A stretch of DNA of 64,000 nt from Pseudokordiimonas caeni. Its GTDB lineage: Bacteria > Pseudomonadota > Alphaproteobacteria > Sphingomonadales > Kordiimonadaceae. This document shows, one piece after another, positions 54,032 to 63,303 of this stretch (position 1 is the stretch's first letter; every line of letters starts with the position of its first letter). The notes under the pieces are model-generated. The model was not told the DNA's origin and made no database searches. It saw only the letters and a list, made by a program, of their open reading frames with translations. The stretch covers positions 63,091 through 127,090 of the forward strand of contig NZ_JAPPRR010000002.1 in the NCBI RefSeq assembly GCF_026719705.1, read 5' to 3'. A program made the position numbers and the translations under genes.

Positions 54032-54077
54032 GCGCGCCCCTATAGCGCGTTTGAAGACAGCTTGGAAGCCCTTGTGA

Positions 54078-54491
54078 TCAGTCGGCGTCCGCCTGTTCGG
54101 CGTCAGCGACTGCGTCCAGAAGATCCTTCAGCCGCTGGCGCACATCTGCCGCTTCGATCTTGTAAAAGACCCGGACAAGTTCCAGCGTTTCACGGCGGTT
54201 GTACCCCTGCTCGGCCTCGAAGCTGTCGCCCGCGCCATCGGCCATACCTTTGCGGCCAAAACCGGCGATTTCTTCGGGCATGTCCTCGAAAAACCAGGAC
54301 GGCGACACATCAAGCACCCGGGCAATCTCCAAAAGCCGGCTCGCCCCCATACGGTTCGTGCCGCGCTCGTATTTCTGGACTTGCTGAAATGTAAGACCGA
54401 GAGCCTGACCTAATTTATCCTGACTTAAACCAAGCAGTGTGCGCCGCATCCGTACACGAGAACCAACATGCACATCAATAGGATCGGGCAT
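54078..54491 (-). CDS. XRE-family transcriptional regulator
   Basis: The 137-residue protein has an N-terminal Cro/C1 helix (VGSRVRMRRTLLGLSQDKLGQALGLTFQQVQKYERGTNRMGASRLLEIARVLDV type, split over residues 9-62) and a C-terminal tail of helices (ETLELVRVFYKI, VRQRLKDLLDAVADAEQ). It is a conserved alphaproteobacterial regulator found next to lnt, here between lnt and trmB. Regulon unknown. A GGGGAGAGGC ribosome site supports the start. Confidence 0.92.
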   Translation of the reverse strand: MPDPIDVHVGSRVRMRRTLLGLSQDKLGQALGLTFQQVQKYERGTNRMGASRLLEIARVLDVSPSWFFEDMPEEIAGFGRKGMADGAGDSFEAEQGYNRRETLELVRVFYKIEAADVRQRLKDLLDAVADAEQADAD

Positions 54492-54606
54492 TGCCTCTCC
54501 CCGAAAATAATTAAACTATATTTTTTAGATATACCGTCCCGATTACACCGGTCACAACAGGAAATACGCTGCGATATGGTTAATTATTTCAAAAATTCGA
54601 CAGTCG

Positions 54607-56202
54607 TTACTTCACATTGTTTTTAATATTTGTTTTTCCCCAATAAATTGCGGCACCTGTGATGAGCGCCATCAAAGCCGCCACCAGCAGCAGGCGCTGC
54701 CGGGTGGGGATCGCGGGAGCAGCCAGTGGCTTCGGCAGGCTGCTGTCGAGTACGCCCTTCTTGTCGAGCCCGAGCTTGGCCACGGTGCGGCCAAGCGGGT
54801 CGATCACCGCACTGATGCCGGTGGAGGCCGCACGCACCAGCGGCAGGCCTTCCTCGATCGCACGGAAACGGGCAAGCGCCAGATGCTGGTAGGGGCCATC
54901 GGTGAGGCCGAACCAGCCGTCGTTCGTGACATTCAAAAGCCATTCGGGCCTGTCACCCGCATCAATGGCATCGCCGGGAAATACGGCTTCATAGCAGATC
55001 AGCGGCGATACGGGCGGCACGCCCGGCAGATGCAGTGTCACCGGGCCGGGGCCATGATCCTGACTGACAGCCCCCGTGAGGCTCGCGAGCCCGATGCTTT
55101 CCAGAAAGTCGTTGAAAGGCAGATATTCGCCGAAGGGCACCAGATGGGCCTTGTCGTACCGGGCATAGAGCGAGGTGTCGGGTGCTACCGCAAAGAGGCT
55201 GTTATAATAGCGCACCCGGTCGCCATCGATTTCGTAGCGGATACCGCCGGTGATAGCGAGCGCACCGGGTTCCAGCACCTGCGCCAGGCGCCAGCGCAGG
55301 ATAGATCCTTGCCGGTCGAAGGTCTCGCGCTGCACAGCGGCTTCGGGCCAGATCAGCAAGCGCACGTCACGCGCCACGCCATCGGTGTCCTTGGCGCGGG
55401 AAAGCTGCAGATGCTGGTCGAAATGATCGTCAATGAGCCACGAAACCCATTTCTCCCGCTGGGGAATATTGGCCTGCACGATCCGGAGCGTCATGGCATT
55501 GTCATAGGCCGTCGAGTTAGCCGAGAGGCGCACAGCACCGGCGATGCCAACCGCGGCAAGGGCCGAAAACCCGGCCACGGTCCAGCCGATGCGCGCGCCT
55601 TCGCTGCTGCCATCCAGCCACAGGACCGGCGCAGCGGCCGCGATCAGCGTGATGAAGGAAAGGCCGTAAAGCGTAATCCACCATGCCCCTTGCGCCATGA
55701 AACCCCAATCGGACCAAAGCGATCCGATGGAATGCCAGGGAAAGCCGGTCAGCGCCACTGCGCGGACCATTTCGACAATCGTCCAGACAGCTGCGAACAG
55801 CAGGATGCGCGCTGCCCCCGTGGTGCCGAAACGTTTCACAAACCAGAAGACGATCCCGTTATAGAAGGCGAGGCCCGCCGCGAGCGCGGTCACGGCAATG
55901 GGCGCCGTCCACGCGGGCACGGCATCCTGCTGCGTGAAGCTGACGCCGATCCAGTTGATCCCGGCAGCATAAAGGCCGAAGCCGACCCACCAGCCGCGCC
56001 CGAACGCCTGTTTCGGAGATTTCGCGCTGTCGATGGCGATTATCATGAAAGGCACGACAACAAGCAGCGCTGGCACCCAGTTGAGCGGACTGAAGACGCG
56101 CGACAGCAGCAGCCCCGCGATGAAGGCGGCAGCCGGCCAGACCGGGCCGGGCCGGGTATCCAGCCAGCGGGCGAAGCGCCCTGAAAGCGTCGCCTCATTC
56201 AT
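54607..56202 (-). CDS. lnt: Apolipoprotein N-acyltransferase
   Basis: Lnt adds the third acyl chain to lipoproteins at the inner membrane. The 531-residue protein has several N-terminal transmembrane helices (about 20-190) and a C-terminal nitrilase domain with the active-site glutamate in VPFGEYLPF, the lysine in YDKAHLVPFG and the cysteine in PLICYEAVF. ATG 56202 overlaps the corC stop by 8 bases. Several lipoprotein genes in this window would be substrates. Confidence 0.95.
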   Translation of the reverse strand: MNEATLSGRFARWLDTRPGPVWPAAAFIAGLLLSRVFSPLNWVPALLVVVPFMIIAIDSAKSPKQAFGRGWWVGFGLYAAGINWIGVSFTQQDAVPAWTAPIAVTALAAGLAFYNGIVFWFVKRFGTTGAARILLFAAVWTIVEMVRAVALTGFPWHSIGSLWSDWGFMAQGAWWITLYGLSFITLIAAAAPVLWLDGSSEGARIGWTVAGFSALAAVGIAGAVRLSANSTAYDNAMTLRIVQANIPQREKWVSWLIDDHFDQHLQLSRAKDTDGVARDVRLLIWPEAAVQRETFDRQGSILRWRLAQVLEPGALAITGGIRYEIDGDRVRYYNSLFAVAPDTSLYARYDKAHLVPFGEYLPFNDFLESIGLASLTGAVSQDHGPGPVTLHLPGVPPVSPLICYEAVFPGDAIDAGDRPEWLLNVTNDGWFGLTDGPYQHLALARFRAIEEGLPLVRAASTGISAVIDPLGRTVAKLGLDKKGVLDSSLPKPLAAPAIPTRQRLLLVAALMALITGAAIYWGKTNIKNNVK

Positions 56203-57085
56203 CGGTGATCGGGGCTCCCGGCTTCGGCGCATGGATACGCACCTTGCGGATGCGGCGCGGGTCGGCATCCAGCACTTCGAAGCTGTAACCGCTTTCGTGC
56301 GGGATCACTTCGCCGATATCGGGCACACGGCCCGCCAGCGAGAAGACAAGGCCGCCAAGCGTATCGACGTCGTCGGCGTCTTCTTCGGGCAACAGGTCGA
56401 AACCGAGCCTGTCTTCAAGCGCTTCAAGCTCCAGCCGGGCGTCGGCGTCATAGCCGCCATTCCCGATCTCGGTCAGCGCCGGTTCGTCGGTTTCGTCATG
56501 CTCGTCCTCGATCTCGCCAACGATCTGCTCGACAAGGTCTTCGATGGTGACAAGCCCGTCGGTGCCGCCATATTCGTCGACGACGATCGACATATGGGTG
56601 CGGCTTTTGCGCATGCGGGCCAGAAGGTCCATCACCTTCATCGAGGGCGCCACGAACAGCACCGGCCGGGAAATGGAACTGACCCGGAAATCGCTCGTGT
56701 CCGCTTCGTCAGCTACCAGCTTCAGCGCGTCCTTCACATGCACCATGCCAAGGATTTCATCGAGCGCATCGCGGTAAATCGGCAGGCGGCTGTGGCCGGC
56801 AGAGGAAAAAAGCTTGATCAGGTCATCAAAGCCCACAGACGCCGAAACACCGACGATATCAGCGCGCGGCACCATGATGTCCTCAACCATCAGGGCGCTG
56901 TAATCGAGCACATTGAAAAGCATCGTCCGCTCGGCCTCGCCAAGGGCGGGGGCATCGGAATCCTCCTCATGCTCTTCCAGTGCTTCCTCAAGGCTCTCGC
57001 GCAGCGTCACTTCATTGCCGCGCCCGAACAGGCCGCGCCAGAAGGCCGCAAGGCCACTTTCCTGTCGTTCAGGTTTCTCAGTCAT
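56195..57085 (-). CDS. CorC/HlyC-type CBS-domain protein
   Basis: The 296-residue cytosolic protein has two CBS domains (VEDIMVPRADIVGVSA and FVAPSMKVMDLLARMRKSRTHM) and a CorC_HlyC domain (DARLELEALEDRLGFDL, GYSFEVLDADPRRIRKVRI). CorC proteins are linked to magnesium/cobalt homeostasis. It lacks the DUF21 membrane domain of larger relatives. It overlaps ybeY by 8 bases and lnt by 8. Confidence 0.9.
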   Translation of the reverse strand: MTEKPERQESGLAAFWRGLFGRGNEVTLRESLEEALEEHEEDSDAPALGEAERTMLFNVLDYSALMVEDIMVPRADIVGVSASVGFDDLIKLFSSAGHSRLPIYRDALDEILGMVHVKDALKLVADEADTSDFRVSSISRPVLFVAPSMKVMDLLARMRKSRTHMSIVVDEYGGTDGLVTIEDLVEQIVGEIEDEHDETDEPALTEIGNGGYDADARLELEALEDRLGFDLLPEEDADDVDTLGGLVFSLAGRVPDIGEVIPHESGYSFEVLDADPRRIRKVRIHAPKPGAPITDE

Positions 57086-57677
57086 GGATCAGTTCAACTT
57101 CATAGGGGTCGGCAATGCCGAGGTGGGCGAGGATATCGCGCTCGAGCGATTCCATCACTTCGGCTTCCTCGTCGTCGATATGGTCGTGGCCCGCCAGATG
57201 CAGCGTACCATGGACCAGAAGGTGGGTGAGATGGTCGGCAAGGGACTTGCCCTGTTCTTCGGCCTCGCGGGAGACAACACCCCACGCGAGCGTCATGTCG
57301 CCCAGCATCAGGGGTGGGCCGCCGGCGGCCGAAAACTCGGCCGCGTCCTCGATCTCGTCGGGTTCCACGCCGGGGAAGGAAAGGACGTTCGTGGATTTGT
57401 CCTTGTCGCGATAATCACGGTTGAGGCTGCGCTGGTCTTCATCATCGGTAAAGACCATCGAAAGCTCGGCGGGTATCGCAAGGATATCCACGCCGCCATC
57501 GTCAGCCTCGGCCTTCAGGGCCGCCGTCACCGCCCGCATGGCCATGGCCTCAAGGCCACCGATTGCCTGCCATGCGGGGTCGCGTATCTCGATATCGATC
57601 GTCAGGAGCGACGGCGAACCGGACGACCCATCGGGCCGCGGTTCGCCGCGCCTACTAGAGGAACCGTCGCCGGTCAT
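57078..57677 (-). CDS. ybeY: Endoribonuclease YbeY
   Basis: YbeY is a zinc-dependent RNase in 16S rRNA maturation and ribosome quality control. The 199-residue protein has the metal site HGTLHLAGHDH with His156, His160 and His166, and NRDYRDKDKSTNVLSFP in the middle. A 24-residue Ser/Gly/Arg-rich N terminus is longer than usual. Its ATG overlaps the phoH stop (ATGA) and its stop overlaps corC. Confidence 0.95.
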   Translation of the reverse strand: MTGDGSSSRRGEPRPDGSSGSPSLLTIDIEIRDPAWQAIGGLEAMAMRAVTAALKAEADDGGVDILAIPAELSMVFTDDEDQRSLNRDYRDKDKSTNVLSFPGVEPDEIEDAAEFSAAGGPPLMLGDMTLAWGVVSREAEEQGKSLADHLTHLLVHGTLHLAGHDHIDDEEAEVMESLERDILAHLGIADPYEVELIHD

Positions 57678-58732
57678 TGAGCGCCCCCGGCTTCGGCGTC
57701 GTAGGCATCCACGATGCGGCCGACGAGCGGATGGCGCACGACATCCTTGTTGGTGAACCAGGTGAAGCCGATGCCTTCCACGTCCTTCAGCACCTCCATC
57801 GCATGCACGAGGCCGGATTTGGTGTTGCGCGGCAGGTCAACCTGACTCGGGTCGCCGCAGATGACCATACGGCTGTTCTCGCCAAAGCGGGTGAGGAACA
57901 TTTTCATCTGCATTGCGGTGGTATTCTGGGCTTCATCAAGGATCACATAGGCGTTCGAAAGCGTGCGCCCGCGCATGTAGGCGAGCGGCGCGATCTCGAT
58001 CTGGGTGCTTGCCAGCCGTTTTTCAACCTGTTCGGCAGGCATCATGTCGTAAAGCGCGTCATAAAGCGGGCGCAGGTAGGGATCGACCTTGTCCTTGAGA
58101 TCACCCGGCAAGAAGCCGAGATTTTCGCCCGCCTCCACCGCAGGACGCGACAGGATGATGCGGTCGATCTCACCCGCCAGCATCCGGGCCACGGCCATGG
58201 CGACGGCGAGATAGGTCTTGCCTGTACCGGCGGGACCGATGCCAAACACCATCTCGTGGCTCGCCAGCTTCTCGATATAGTCGGCCTGACCCTGACTGCG
58301 CGGCATGATCACCCGGTTGCGGGTGGAAATCTTCATCTGGCTGCCGGGTACGTTGCCGGCGTCGTTGGAGCGCGGACGCGGCGCGGTATCAACGCGGGCG
58401 ACCCCGTCATGCATGCGGATGATGCCGTCCACGTCTCCGATCTCGATCGGTTGGCCGCGGCTGGCCATCATGTAAAGCTCCTCGAGAATCGTATGGGCGA
58501 GGCGTGCGCGCACGGGCTCCCCCTCGATCACGATACGGTTGCCCCGATTGATCAGCACAACGCCCAAACGCTGTTCGATCCGCGCAAGATTCCGGTCATG
58601 CTGGCCGAAAACGCTGGCGGCGAGGCGATTGTCGTCGAACTCGATCATCTGTTTACGGGGTGAGGAGGCGGAGTATGGCTTGCCGCGGTGATTGGCGGAC
58701 GGGGCGGCAGAGGCTTTCGCGATGATGCTCAA
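57674..58732 (-). CDS. phoH: PhoH-family ATPase
   Basis: The 352-residue protein has a PhoH P-loop domain (GPAGTGKTYLAVA), AEGENLGFLPGD (EAGENLGFLPGDL), DEAQNTT and a GDPSQVDLP motif. In many bacteria PhoH-like proteins sit with ybeY and may act on rRNA. Start: TTG at 58732 has an AAGGAG ribosome site; an ATG at 58648 has none. It is translationally coupled to ybeY and lies 120 bp after miaB. Confidence 0.93.
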   Translation of the reverse strand: MSIIAKASAAPSANHRGKPYSASSPRKQMIEFDDNRLAASVFGQHDRNLARIEQRLGVVLINRGNRIVIEGEPVRARLAHTILEELYMMASRGQPIEIGDVDGIIRMHDGVARVDTAPRPRSNDAGNVPGSQMKISTRNRVIMPRSQGQADYIEKLASHEMVFGIGPAGTGKTYLAVAMAVARMLAGEIDRIILSRPAVEAGENLGFLPGDLKDKVDPYLRPLYDALYDMMPAEQVEKRLASTQIEIAPLAYMRGRTLSNAYVILDEAQNTTAMQMKMFLTRFGENSRMVICGDPSQVDLPRNTKSGLVHAMEVLKDVEGIGFTWFTNKDVVRHPLVGRIVDAYDAEAGGAQ

Positions 58733-58852
58733 ACGGCTTCAGCTCCTTCCGGTCTTGCCGGATCAGCCGGATCACACCCGCACCATGCCGGTGTCTCACC
58801 GGTCGAGGGCCTGAGTGTTGCATCGCGGCCTGACCCCTTTCTATGAGGTCCG

Positions 58853-60247
58853 TCAGGCTGCAATCACGCCTCTCAGGTTTCCGGGTCCCGCGTCCCTTAT
58901 CTCGACCCGGACCATCTGGCCCATGAGATCACTGTAAGTGGGAACGGAGCCCTCGTCCAGCGTGTAATCGCTGCCTGTGACATCGATATGAACGGCCTGT
59001 AGATAAGGGCTGCGGCCGACCACTTCGCCGTCCTTCTTGCCCGGCCGTTCGACCAGCACTTCAAGCGTCTTGCCGAGGCAAGCCTTGTTGAAGGCAAGCT
59101 GCTGCTCGGCCAGAAGCGCCTGCAGGGCGGCGAGCCGTTCGGACTTCACATCCTCCGGCACCTGGAAGGGCATGACGGAAGCCGGCGTGCCGGGGCGCGC
59201 GCTATATTTGAAACTGAAGGACTGGGCGTAGCCGACCTCGCGCACCAGCGCCATTGTCGCCTCGAAATCCTCATCCTTCTCGCCGGGGAAACCAACGATG
59301 AAATCGGATGAAAGCGCCAGATCGGGCCGCGCGTCGCGCAGGCGGCGGATGATATCGAGATAGCTTTCTGCCGTATGCTTGCGGTTCATGGCAGCGAGGA
59401 TCCGGTCCGAGCCCGATTGTACCGGCAGATGCAGATACGGCATGCAGGCCACCACGTCACGGTGGGCGCTGATCAGCTCGTCATCCATGTCGCGCGGATG
59501 GCTCGTGGTGTAGCGAATGCGGGCAAGCCCGTCGATGTCGGCAAGCGCGCGGATCAGGCCGCCGAGCGACGCCGTACCGCCCTTGCCATCGTCGCCGTGG
59601 TAGGCATTTACATTCTGGCCAAGGAGGGTGATGTCGCGCACGCCTTTCGAGACAAGCCGCTTCGCTTCGGTCATCAGGTCCATCATCGGGCGGCTGTATT
59701 CAGCACCGCGGGTATAGGGCACCACACAGAAGGTGCAAAACTTGTCGCAGCCTTCCTGCACGGCCAGAAACGCCGCCGGGCCCTGCAGGTCGCTTTCTTC
59801 CGGCAGGAAATCGAACTTGCTCTCGGCCGGGAATTCGGTGTCCAGCACATGGGCGGGCTTGCCATTCTTGCGACCGGCCTCGGCGGTGCGGACAAGTTCC
59901 GGCAGGCGGTGATAGGTCTGGGGACCAAGCACCAGATCGATCACCGGGGCACGCTTCATCATTTCCGCGCCTTCGGCCTGCGCCACGCAGCCTGCAACCG
60001 CGATGGTCATTTCAGACCCGCCCGCCGCCGCCCGCTCTTCCTTGATCATGCGGATACGGCCAACGTCGGAATAAACCTTCTCAGCCGCTTTTTCCCGGAT
60101 ATGGCAGGTATTGAGGACAACAAGGTCAGCTTCGTCCGGCGATTCAACCGTTTCATAGCCGTGCGGTTTCATCACATCGGCCATGCGGTTCGAATCGTAA
60201 ACGTTCATCTGGCACCCGTAGGTCTTGATGAATAGCTTCTTCTTCAA
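58853..60247 (-). CDS. miaB: tRNA-2-methylthio-N6-dimethylallyladenosine synthase MiaB
   Basis: MiaB is a radical-SAM methylthiotransferase that converts i6A37 to ms2i6A37 in tRNA. The 464-residue protein has an N-terminal UPF0004 domain with cysteines Cys12 and Cys48 ([18 protein letters not shown]) for the second cluster, the radical-SAM CxxxCxxC at 167-174 (CDKFCTFC), LGQNVNAY, and a C-terminal TRAM domain. Start TTG at 60247 has a GAGGAG ribosome site. Confidence 0.97.
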   Translation of the reverse strand: MKKKLFIKTYGCQMNVYDSNRMADVMKPHGYETVESPDEADLVVLNTCHIREKAAEKVYSDVGRIRMIKEERAAAGGSEMTIAVAGCVAQAEGAEMMKRAPVIDLVLGPQTYHRLPELVRTAEAGRKNGKPAHVLDTEFPAESKFDFLPEESDLQGPAAFLAVQEGCDKFCTFCVVPYTRGAEYSRPMMDLMTEAKRLVSKGVRDITLLGQNVNAYHGDDGKGGTASLGGLIRALADIDGLARIRYTTSHPRDMDDELISAHRDVVACMPYLHLPVQSGSDRILAAMNRKHTAESYLDIIRRLRDARPDLALSSDFIVGFPGEKDEDFEATMALVREVGYAQSFSFKYSARPGTPASVMPFQVPEDVKSERLAALQALLAEQQLAFNKACLGKTLEVLVERPGKKDGEVVGRSPYLQAVHIDVTGSDYTLDEGSVPTYSDLMGQMVRVEIRDAGPGNLRGVIAA

Positions 60248-60365
60248 GGGTCGTCTCCTCGGCCTTCGGGGGGGCGTATTCTAACCGGGGACAGGGGCGC
60301 GCACAAAGCCCCGCATCCCGCGAAAGGCGCCGGAGACTAGCATCGAAGGCCGGAGAGTCAAGAAA

Positions 60366-61280
60366 TCAGGCCGGCAAGCCGCCGTCCTCGAAGCTTGCGT
60401 CCACTGCTTCCGGGGCGACCAGTTCGGGCACACGCTGCGGGCCGAAGCGGGCCTCGTGCCGGTGGGCGCGCTCGAGCCCCGCCCGGATCGCGGTTTCGCA
60501 GTGGGCGGCAAGCACCTTGCGGCAGCCCATTTCCGTGTAGGTCACGGGCTCGTGGAACTCGACCGTTGCAGCAACCCGCCCGACCCCGATCAGCGATTTG
60601 AGGTGCCCGACAAGTTCGGCGTCGCCGAGCCACGCGACAATCGGCTTCAGCGCGCGGGTCAGCGGCATGCCGTTCACTTCCGTGTAGGCGATCGTGATGG
60701 GCTGGATGATCAGGTCATGATGTGCGGCCTCGTCGGCGCGCTCCGCGACCGAGAAAAGCGAGGACTTGAATTTCAAGACCTTCATGCCATCCGTGGATGT
60801 GCCCTCGGGGAACAGGATCAGGCTCGACCCTTCCTGCACGCGTTCAGCGAGCGAATCGCGCTGGGCGGCACTTGCGGTGCGGCGGGCGCGGTCCACATAA
60901 AGCGTGCGGTGGAGACCGGCGAGCCAACCGAACACGCCCCATGTCTGCACTTCGGCCTTGGCAACGAAGCTCGCCTTGGGTAGCACGCCGCCAAGCACGA
61001 GGATATCGAGCCAACTGATATGGTTTGCCACATAAAGCACGGGCTTGCCGTGGCGGCGTGGCGCCAGCCGCTCGACCCTGATGCCGATCAGGCGACAGGC
61101 CGTGCGATGCCACAGGGTGGGCATCACCCACCAGTAGCGCGGCAAGGCAACAAGTACGATGCTCTGGACCGGCACGGTGACAAGGGTCATGACCGCGACG
61201 ACAGAAGCTCGCCACAGCCCGAGGGCCGACCAGCCCTTGCCGGCCACATTCGCCTTCAATCCCGCATATTCAACGGCCAC
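60366..61280 (-). CDS. plsC: 1-acyl-sn-glycerol-3-phosphate acyltransferase
   Basis: PlsC acylates lysophosphatidic acid to phosphatidic acid in membrane phospholipid synthesis. The 304-residue protein has N-terminal hydrophobic helices (about 25-60), the catalytic HX4D motif (His87 to Asp92 in NHISWLD) and FPEGT at 157-161. A C-terminal basic region follows. GTG at 61280 has an AGGAG ribosome site. It lies between fur and miaB, the usual alphaproteobacterial order. Confidence 0.93.
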   Translation of the reverse strand: MAVEYAGLKANVAGKGWSALGLWRASVVAVMTLVTVPVQSIVLVALPRYWWVMPTLWHRTACRLIGIRVERLAPRRHGKPVLYVANHISWLDILVLGGVLPKASFVAKAEVQTWGVFGWLAGLHRTLYVDRARRTASAAQRDSLAERVQEGSSLILFPEGTSTDGMKVLKFKSSLFSVAERADEAAHHDLIIQPITIAYTEVNGMPLTRALKPIVAWLGDAELVGHLKSLIGVGRVAATVEFHEPVTYTEMGCRKVLAAHCETAIRAGLERAHRHEARFGPQRVPELVAPEAVDASFEDGGLPA

Positions 61281-61323
61281 GTCCGGGGCACTCCTCCGCG
61301 CACCGGCAACGCGCCGGTATCGT

Positions 61324-61749
61324 TTATTTATTGCGGCTCAGGGGCACGCCGTAAAGCTCCATCCGATGGTCGACGAGCCTGAAGCCGTGCTTCTCCGCGA
61401 TCAATTGTTGCAGACGTTCTATTTCATCATTGTGAAACTCGATCACTTCACCTGTTTCAAGGTTGATCAGGTGATCGTGATGCTCGTCCGTGGCAGGCTC
61501 GTAGCGGGAGCGGCCATCGCGGAAATCGTGCCGCTCCAGGATGCCTGCTTCCTCGAAAAGCCGCACGGTGCGGTAGACGGTCGCGATACTGATGCCGGAA
61601 TCGATCTCGGTCGCGCGGCGGTAGACCTCTTCCACATCGGGATGGTCGGTGGCGGAACTGAGGATGCGCGCAATGACGCGGCGCTGGTCCGTCATCCGCA
61701 TGCCTTTTTCGACGCAAAGCGCCTCGATGTCCACGGTGGCGTGTTTCAT
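61324..61749 (-). CDS. Fur-family metal-dependent regulator
   Basis: The 141-residue protein has the Fur winged helix (LSSATDHPDVEEVYRRATEIDSGISIATVYRTVRLFEEAGIL) and a C-terminal domain with HHDHLINLETGEVIEFHND. The CxxC zinc knuckle of E. coli Fur is absent (NLETG instead), as in alphaproteobacterial Fur/Mur proteins, so iron or manganese could be the signal. ATG 61749 has a GGGGAAGAAG ribosome site. It is next to mucR and plsC. Confidence 0.9.
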   Translation of the reverse strand: MKHATVDIEALCVEKGMRMTDQRRVIARILSSATDHPDVEEVYRRATEIDSGISIATVYRTVRLFEEAGILERHDFRDGRSRYEPATDEHHDHLINLETGEVIEFHNDEIERLQQLIAEKHGFRLVDHRMELYGVPLSRNK

Positions 61750-61859
61750 GTTTCTTCTTCCCCTGGAATTCAGTCGCATCCGGCGTTGCGGATGCCAGAA
61801 GATGGCACAGCAGGTGCGCCCTCGCAAGCCGAAGCAGCCTCTACCGGAGGCCAAAACAG

Positions 61860-61902
61860 CATAAAAGCAAAGGGCGGCACCGCATAGCAGGCCGCCCTTT
61901 GC
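61860..61902 (-). terminator. Rho-independent terminator of mucR
   Basis: On the minus strand GCAAAGGGCGGC / GCCGCCCTTTGC forms a perfect 12-bp stem with a 12-nt loop, followed by TTTTAT, about 20 bp after the mucR stop. Confidence 0.85.
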
Positions 61903-61920
61903 AGAATTATTTCAGCAAGC

Positions 61921-62343
61921 CTATTTGCGACGACCGCGACCAAGGCCGATCTGCTTCGCCAGCTTGCGGCGCTGGGCCGCATAGTTGGGCGCGACCATCG
62001 GATAGTCAGCCGGCAGGCTCCATTTTGCCCGATATTCTTCAGGCGTCAGATTGTAACAGGTCTTCAGGTGGCGCTTCAGCATCTTCAGCTTTTTGCCGTC
62101 TTCGAGACAGACGATAAAGTCAGGCTGGACCGATCGACGGATCGGAACGGCTGGCTGCAGGGAGACTTCTTCTACCTTGGGTTGGGCACCGACCTCGGAA
62201 AGGGCCTTGAATACATTTTCGATCAGACGCGGCAGGTCCGCCACGGCAACCGTATTGTTGGACACGTGCGACGCCACAATATCTGCCGTCAGCGCCAGCA
62301 ACTCTTCAGTTGCAGCACCTTTGCTGTTGTCCTGTTCATTCAT
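61921..62343 (-). CDS. mucR: MucR/Ros-family zinc-finger regulator
   Basis: MucR proteins are H-NS-like silencers of AT-rich DNA and regulate exopolysaccharide and cell-cycle genes. The 140-residue protein has the zinc-finger core FIVCLEDGKKLKMLKRHLKTC and YRAKWSLPADYPMVAPNYA. By Ros numbering the four ligand positions are Cys79, Asp82, His92 and Cys96, against Cys-Cys-His-His in Ros. A basic C-terminal end (GLGRGRRK) follows. Its divergent region with the TusA-like gene is AT-rich and may be autoregulated. Confidence 0.94.
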   Translation of the reverse strand: MNEQDNSKGAATEELLALTADIVASHVSNNTVAVADLPRLIENVFKALSEVGAQPKVEEVSLQPAVPIRRSVQPDFIVCLEDGKKLKMLKRHLKTCYNLTPEEYRAKWSLPADYPMVAPNYAAQRRKLAKQIGLGRGRRK

Positions 62344-62453
62344 TCCGAAACTCCCACGCTATACCGGAGAAACTATATTTTTCTATTTTCTTGCCAATCA
62401 CTCGACTTGGTCGATATTCAGGAAACCAGAATTGCCCGTTTCCGGTTGCTCCT

Positions 62454-62759
62454 ATGGTTAACAATGAAAATGTTCCGTTCCTTAACCTTGCAGGCGTCGG
62501 TTGCCCCATGGCCTTCGTACGCGCCCGCCTTTTCCTGGATGGCCTGCCTGATCGTGCGATTGCCCACATCATCTATGAGGAAACGGCAGCAAACGCACCT
62601 CTTGTCCGGTCCCTGAAGGCCCTTGGACATAGCGTCGCCCCGTTGCCTGCTTCAGCAATGGCGGAATCAATCGAACGCGACCCGAGCCTCAAGGACACCC
62701 TTGAAAAGACTCGCGAAACACAGTTAACGATGATTCTCGTTCAAGTAAATAGCAATTGA
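62454..62759 (+). CDS. TusA-like sulfur-transfer protein
   Basis: The 101-residue protein has the TusA/SirA signature GVGCPMAFVRARLFLDGLPD with Cys17 near the N terminus, a likely sulfur-carrying cysteine. The remaining helices and strands (VRSLKALGHSV) fit the two-layer fold. TusA proteins relay persulfide sulfur for tRNA thiolation or cofactor synthesis. It has a longer C-terminal tail than E. coli TusA. ATG 62454 has no strong ribosome site. It is divergent from mucR and converges with rimI. Confidence 0.8.
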   Translation: MVNNENVPFLNLAGVGCPMAFVRARLFLDGLPDRAIAHIIYEETAANAPLVRSLKALGHSVAPLPASAMAESIERDPSLKDTLEKTRETQLTMILVQVNSN

Positions 62760-62787
62760 TAATTTTATATTCTTCAAATTTTACCAG

Positions 62788-63303
62788 TTAACAGGGAACA
62801 AGGTCCCGGCGCATACAAAGCGCATCCACCTTATGATTATCTAAGGTGGTATAATAGTCCTTACGGGCACCGATATCCGCAAATCCAAGTCCGCGATAAA
62901 GGCGAATCGCCCGCTCGTTGTCTTTGCGGACCTCAAGGAAAACTGTACGAACACCGCACATGGCGAGCGACTTCAGCCGCATTTCAAGCGCGCGGCGACC
63001 GATACCCTGCCCACTAAGTGCCGGAATCACGCCGATGGTGACGATTTCGGCCTCGTCAAGGATGCGCCGGATCATGGTGAAGCCGGCCGGCTTGCCTTCA
63101 AGGATGATCGTGTGTGCTTCCATCCCCGGCGAGGCGAGAAGGGCGGTCATTGCCGCACTGTCCCAGCCGGCCTCGCGCTGCGGGGCATAGGCGGCCACGT
63201 GCAGGGCGGACAAAAGCTCGGCAGCGGCATCAACGCCCGCCATGACGGGCTCAAGAACGGGCAAGGGCCAGACGGCCTTCGAAGATTTCGGTGTGCGGGT
63301 CAT
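62788..63303 (-). CDS. rimI: Ribosomal protein N-acetyltransferase RimI-like
   Basis: RimI acetylates the N terminus of S18 in enterobacteria; in this clade it is often next to tsaB. The 171-residue GNAT protein has VTIGVIPALSGQGIGRRALEMRL (acetyl-CoA loop) and VFLEVRKDNERAIRLYRGLGF. Its ATG overlaps the tsaB stop (ATGA), so they are coupled. The last cysteine residue is odd but not informative. Confidence 0.9.
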   Translation of the reverse strand: MTRTPKSSKAVWPLPVLEPVMAGVDAAAELLSALHVAAYAPQREAGWDSAAMTALLASPGMEAHTIILEGKPAGFTMIRRILDEAEIVTIGVIPALSGQGIGRRALEMRLKSLAMCGVRTVFLEVRKDNERAIRLYRGLGFADIGARKDYYTTLDNHKVDALCMRRDLVPC

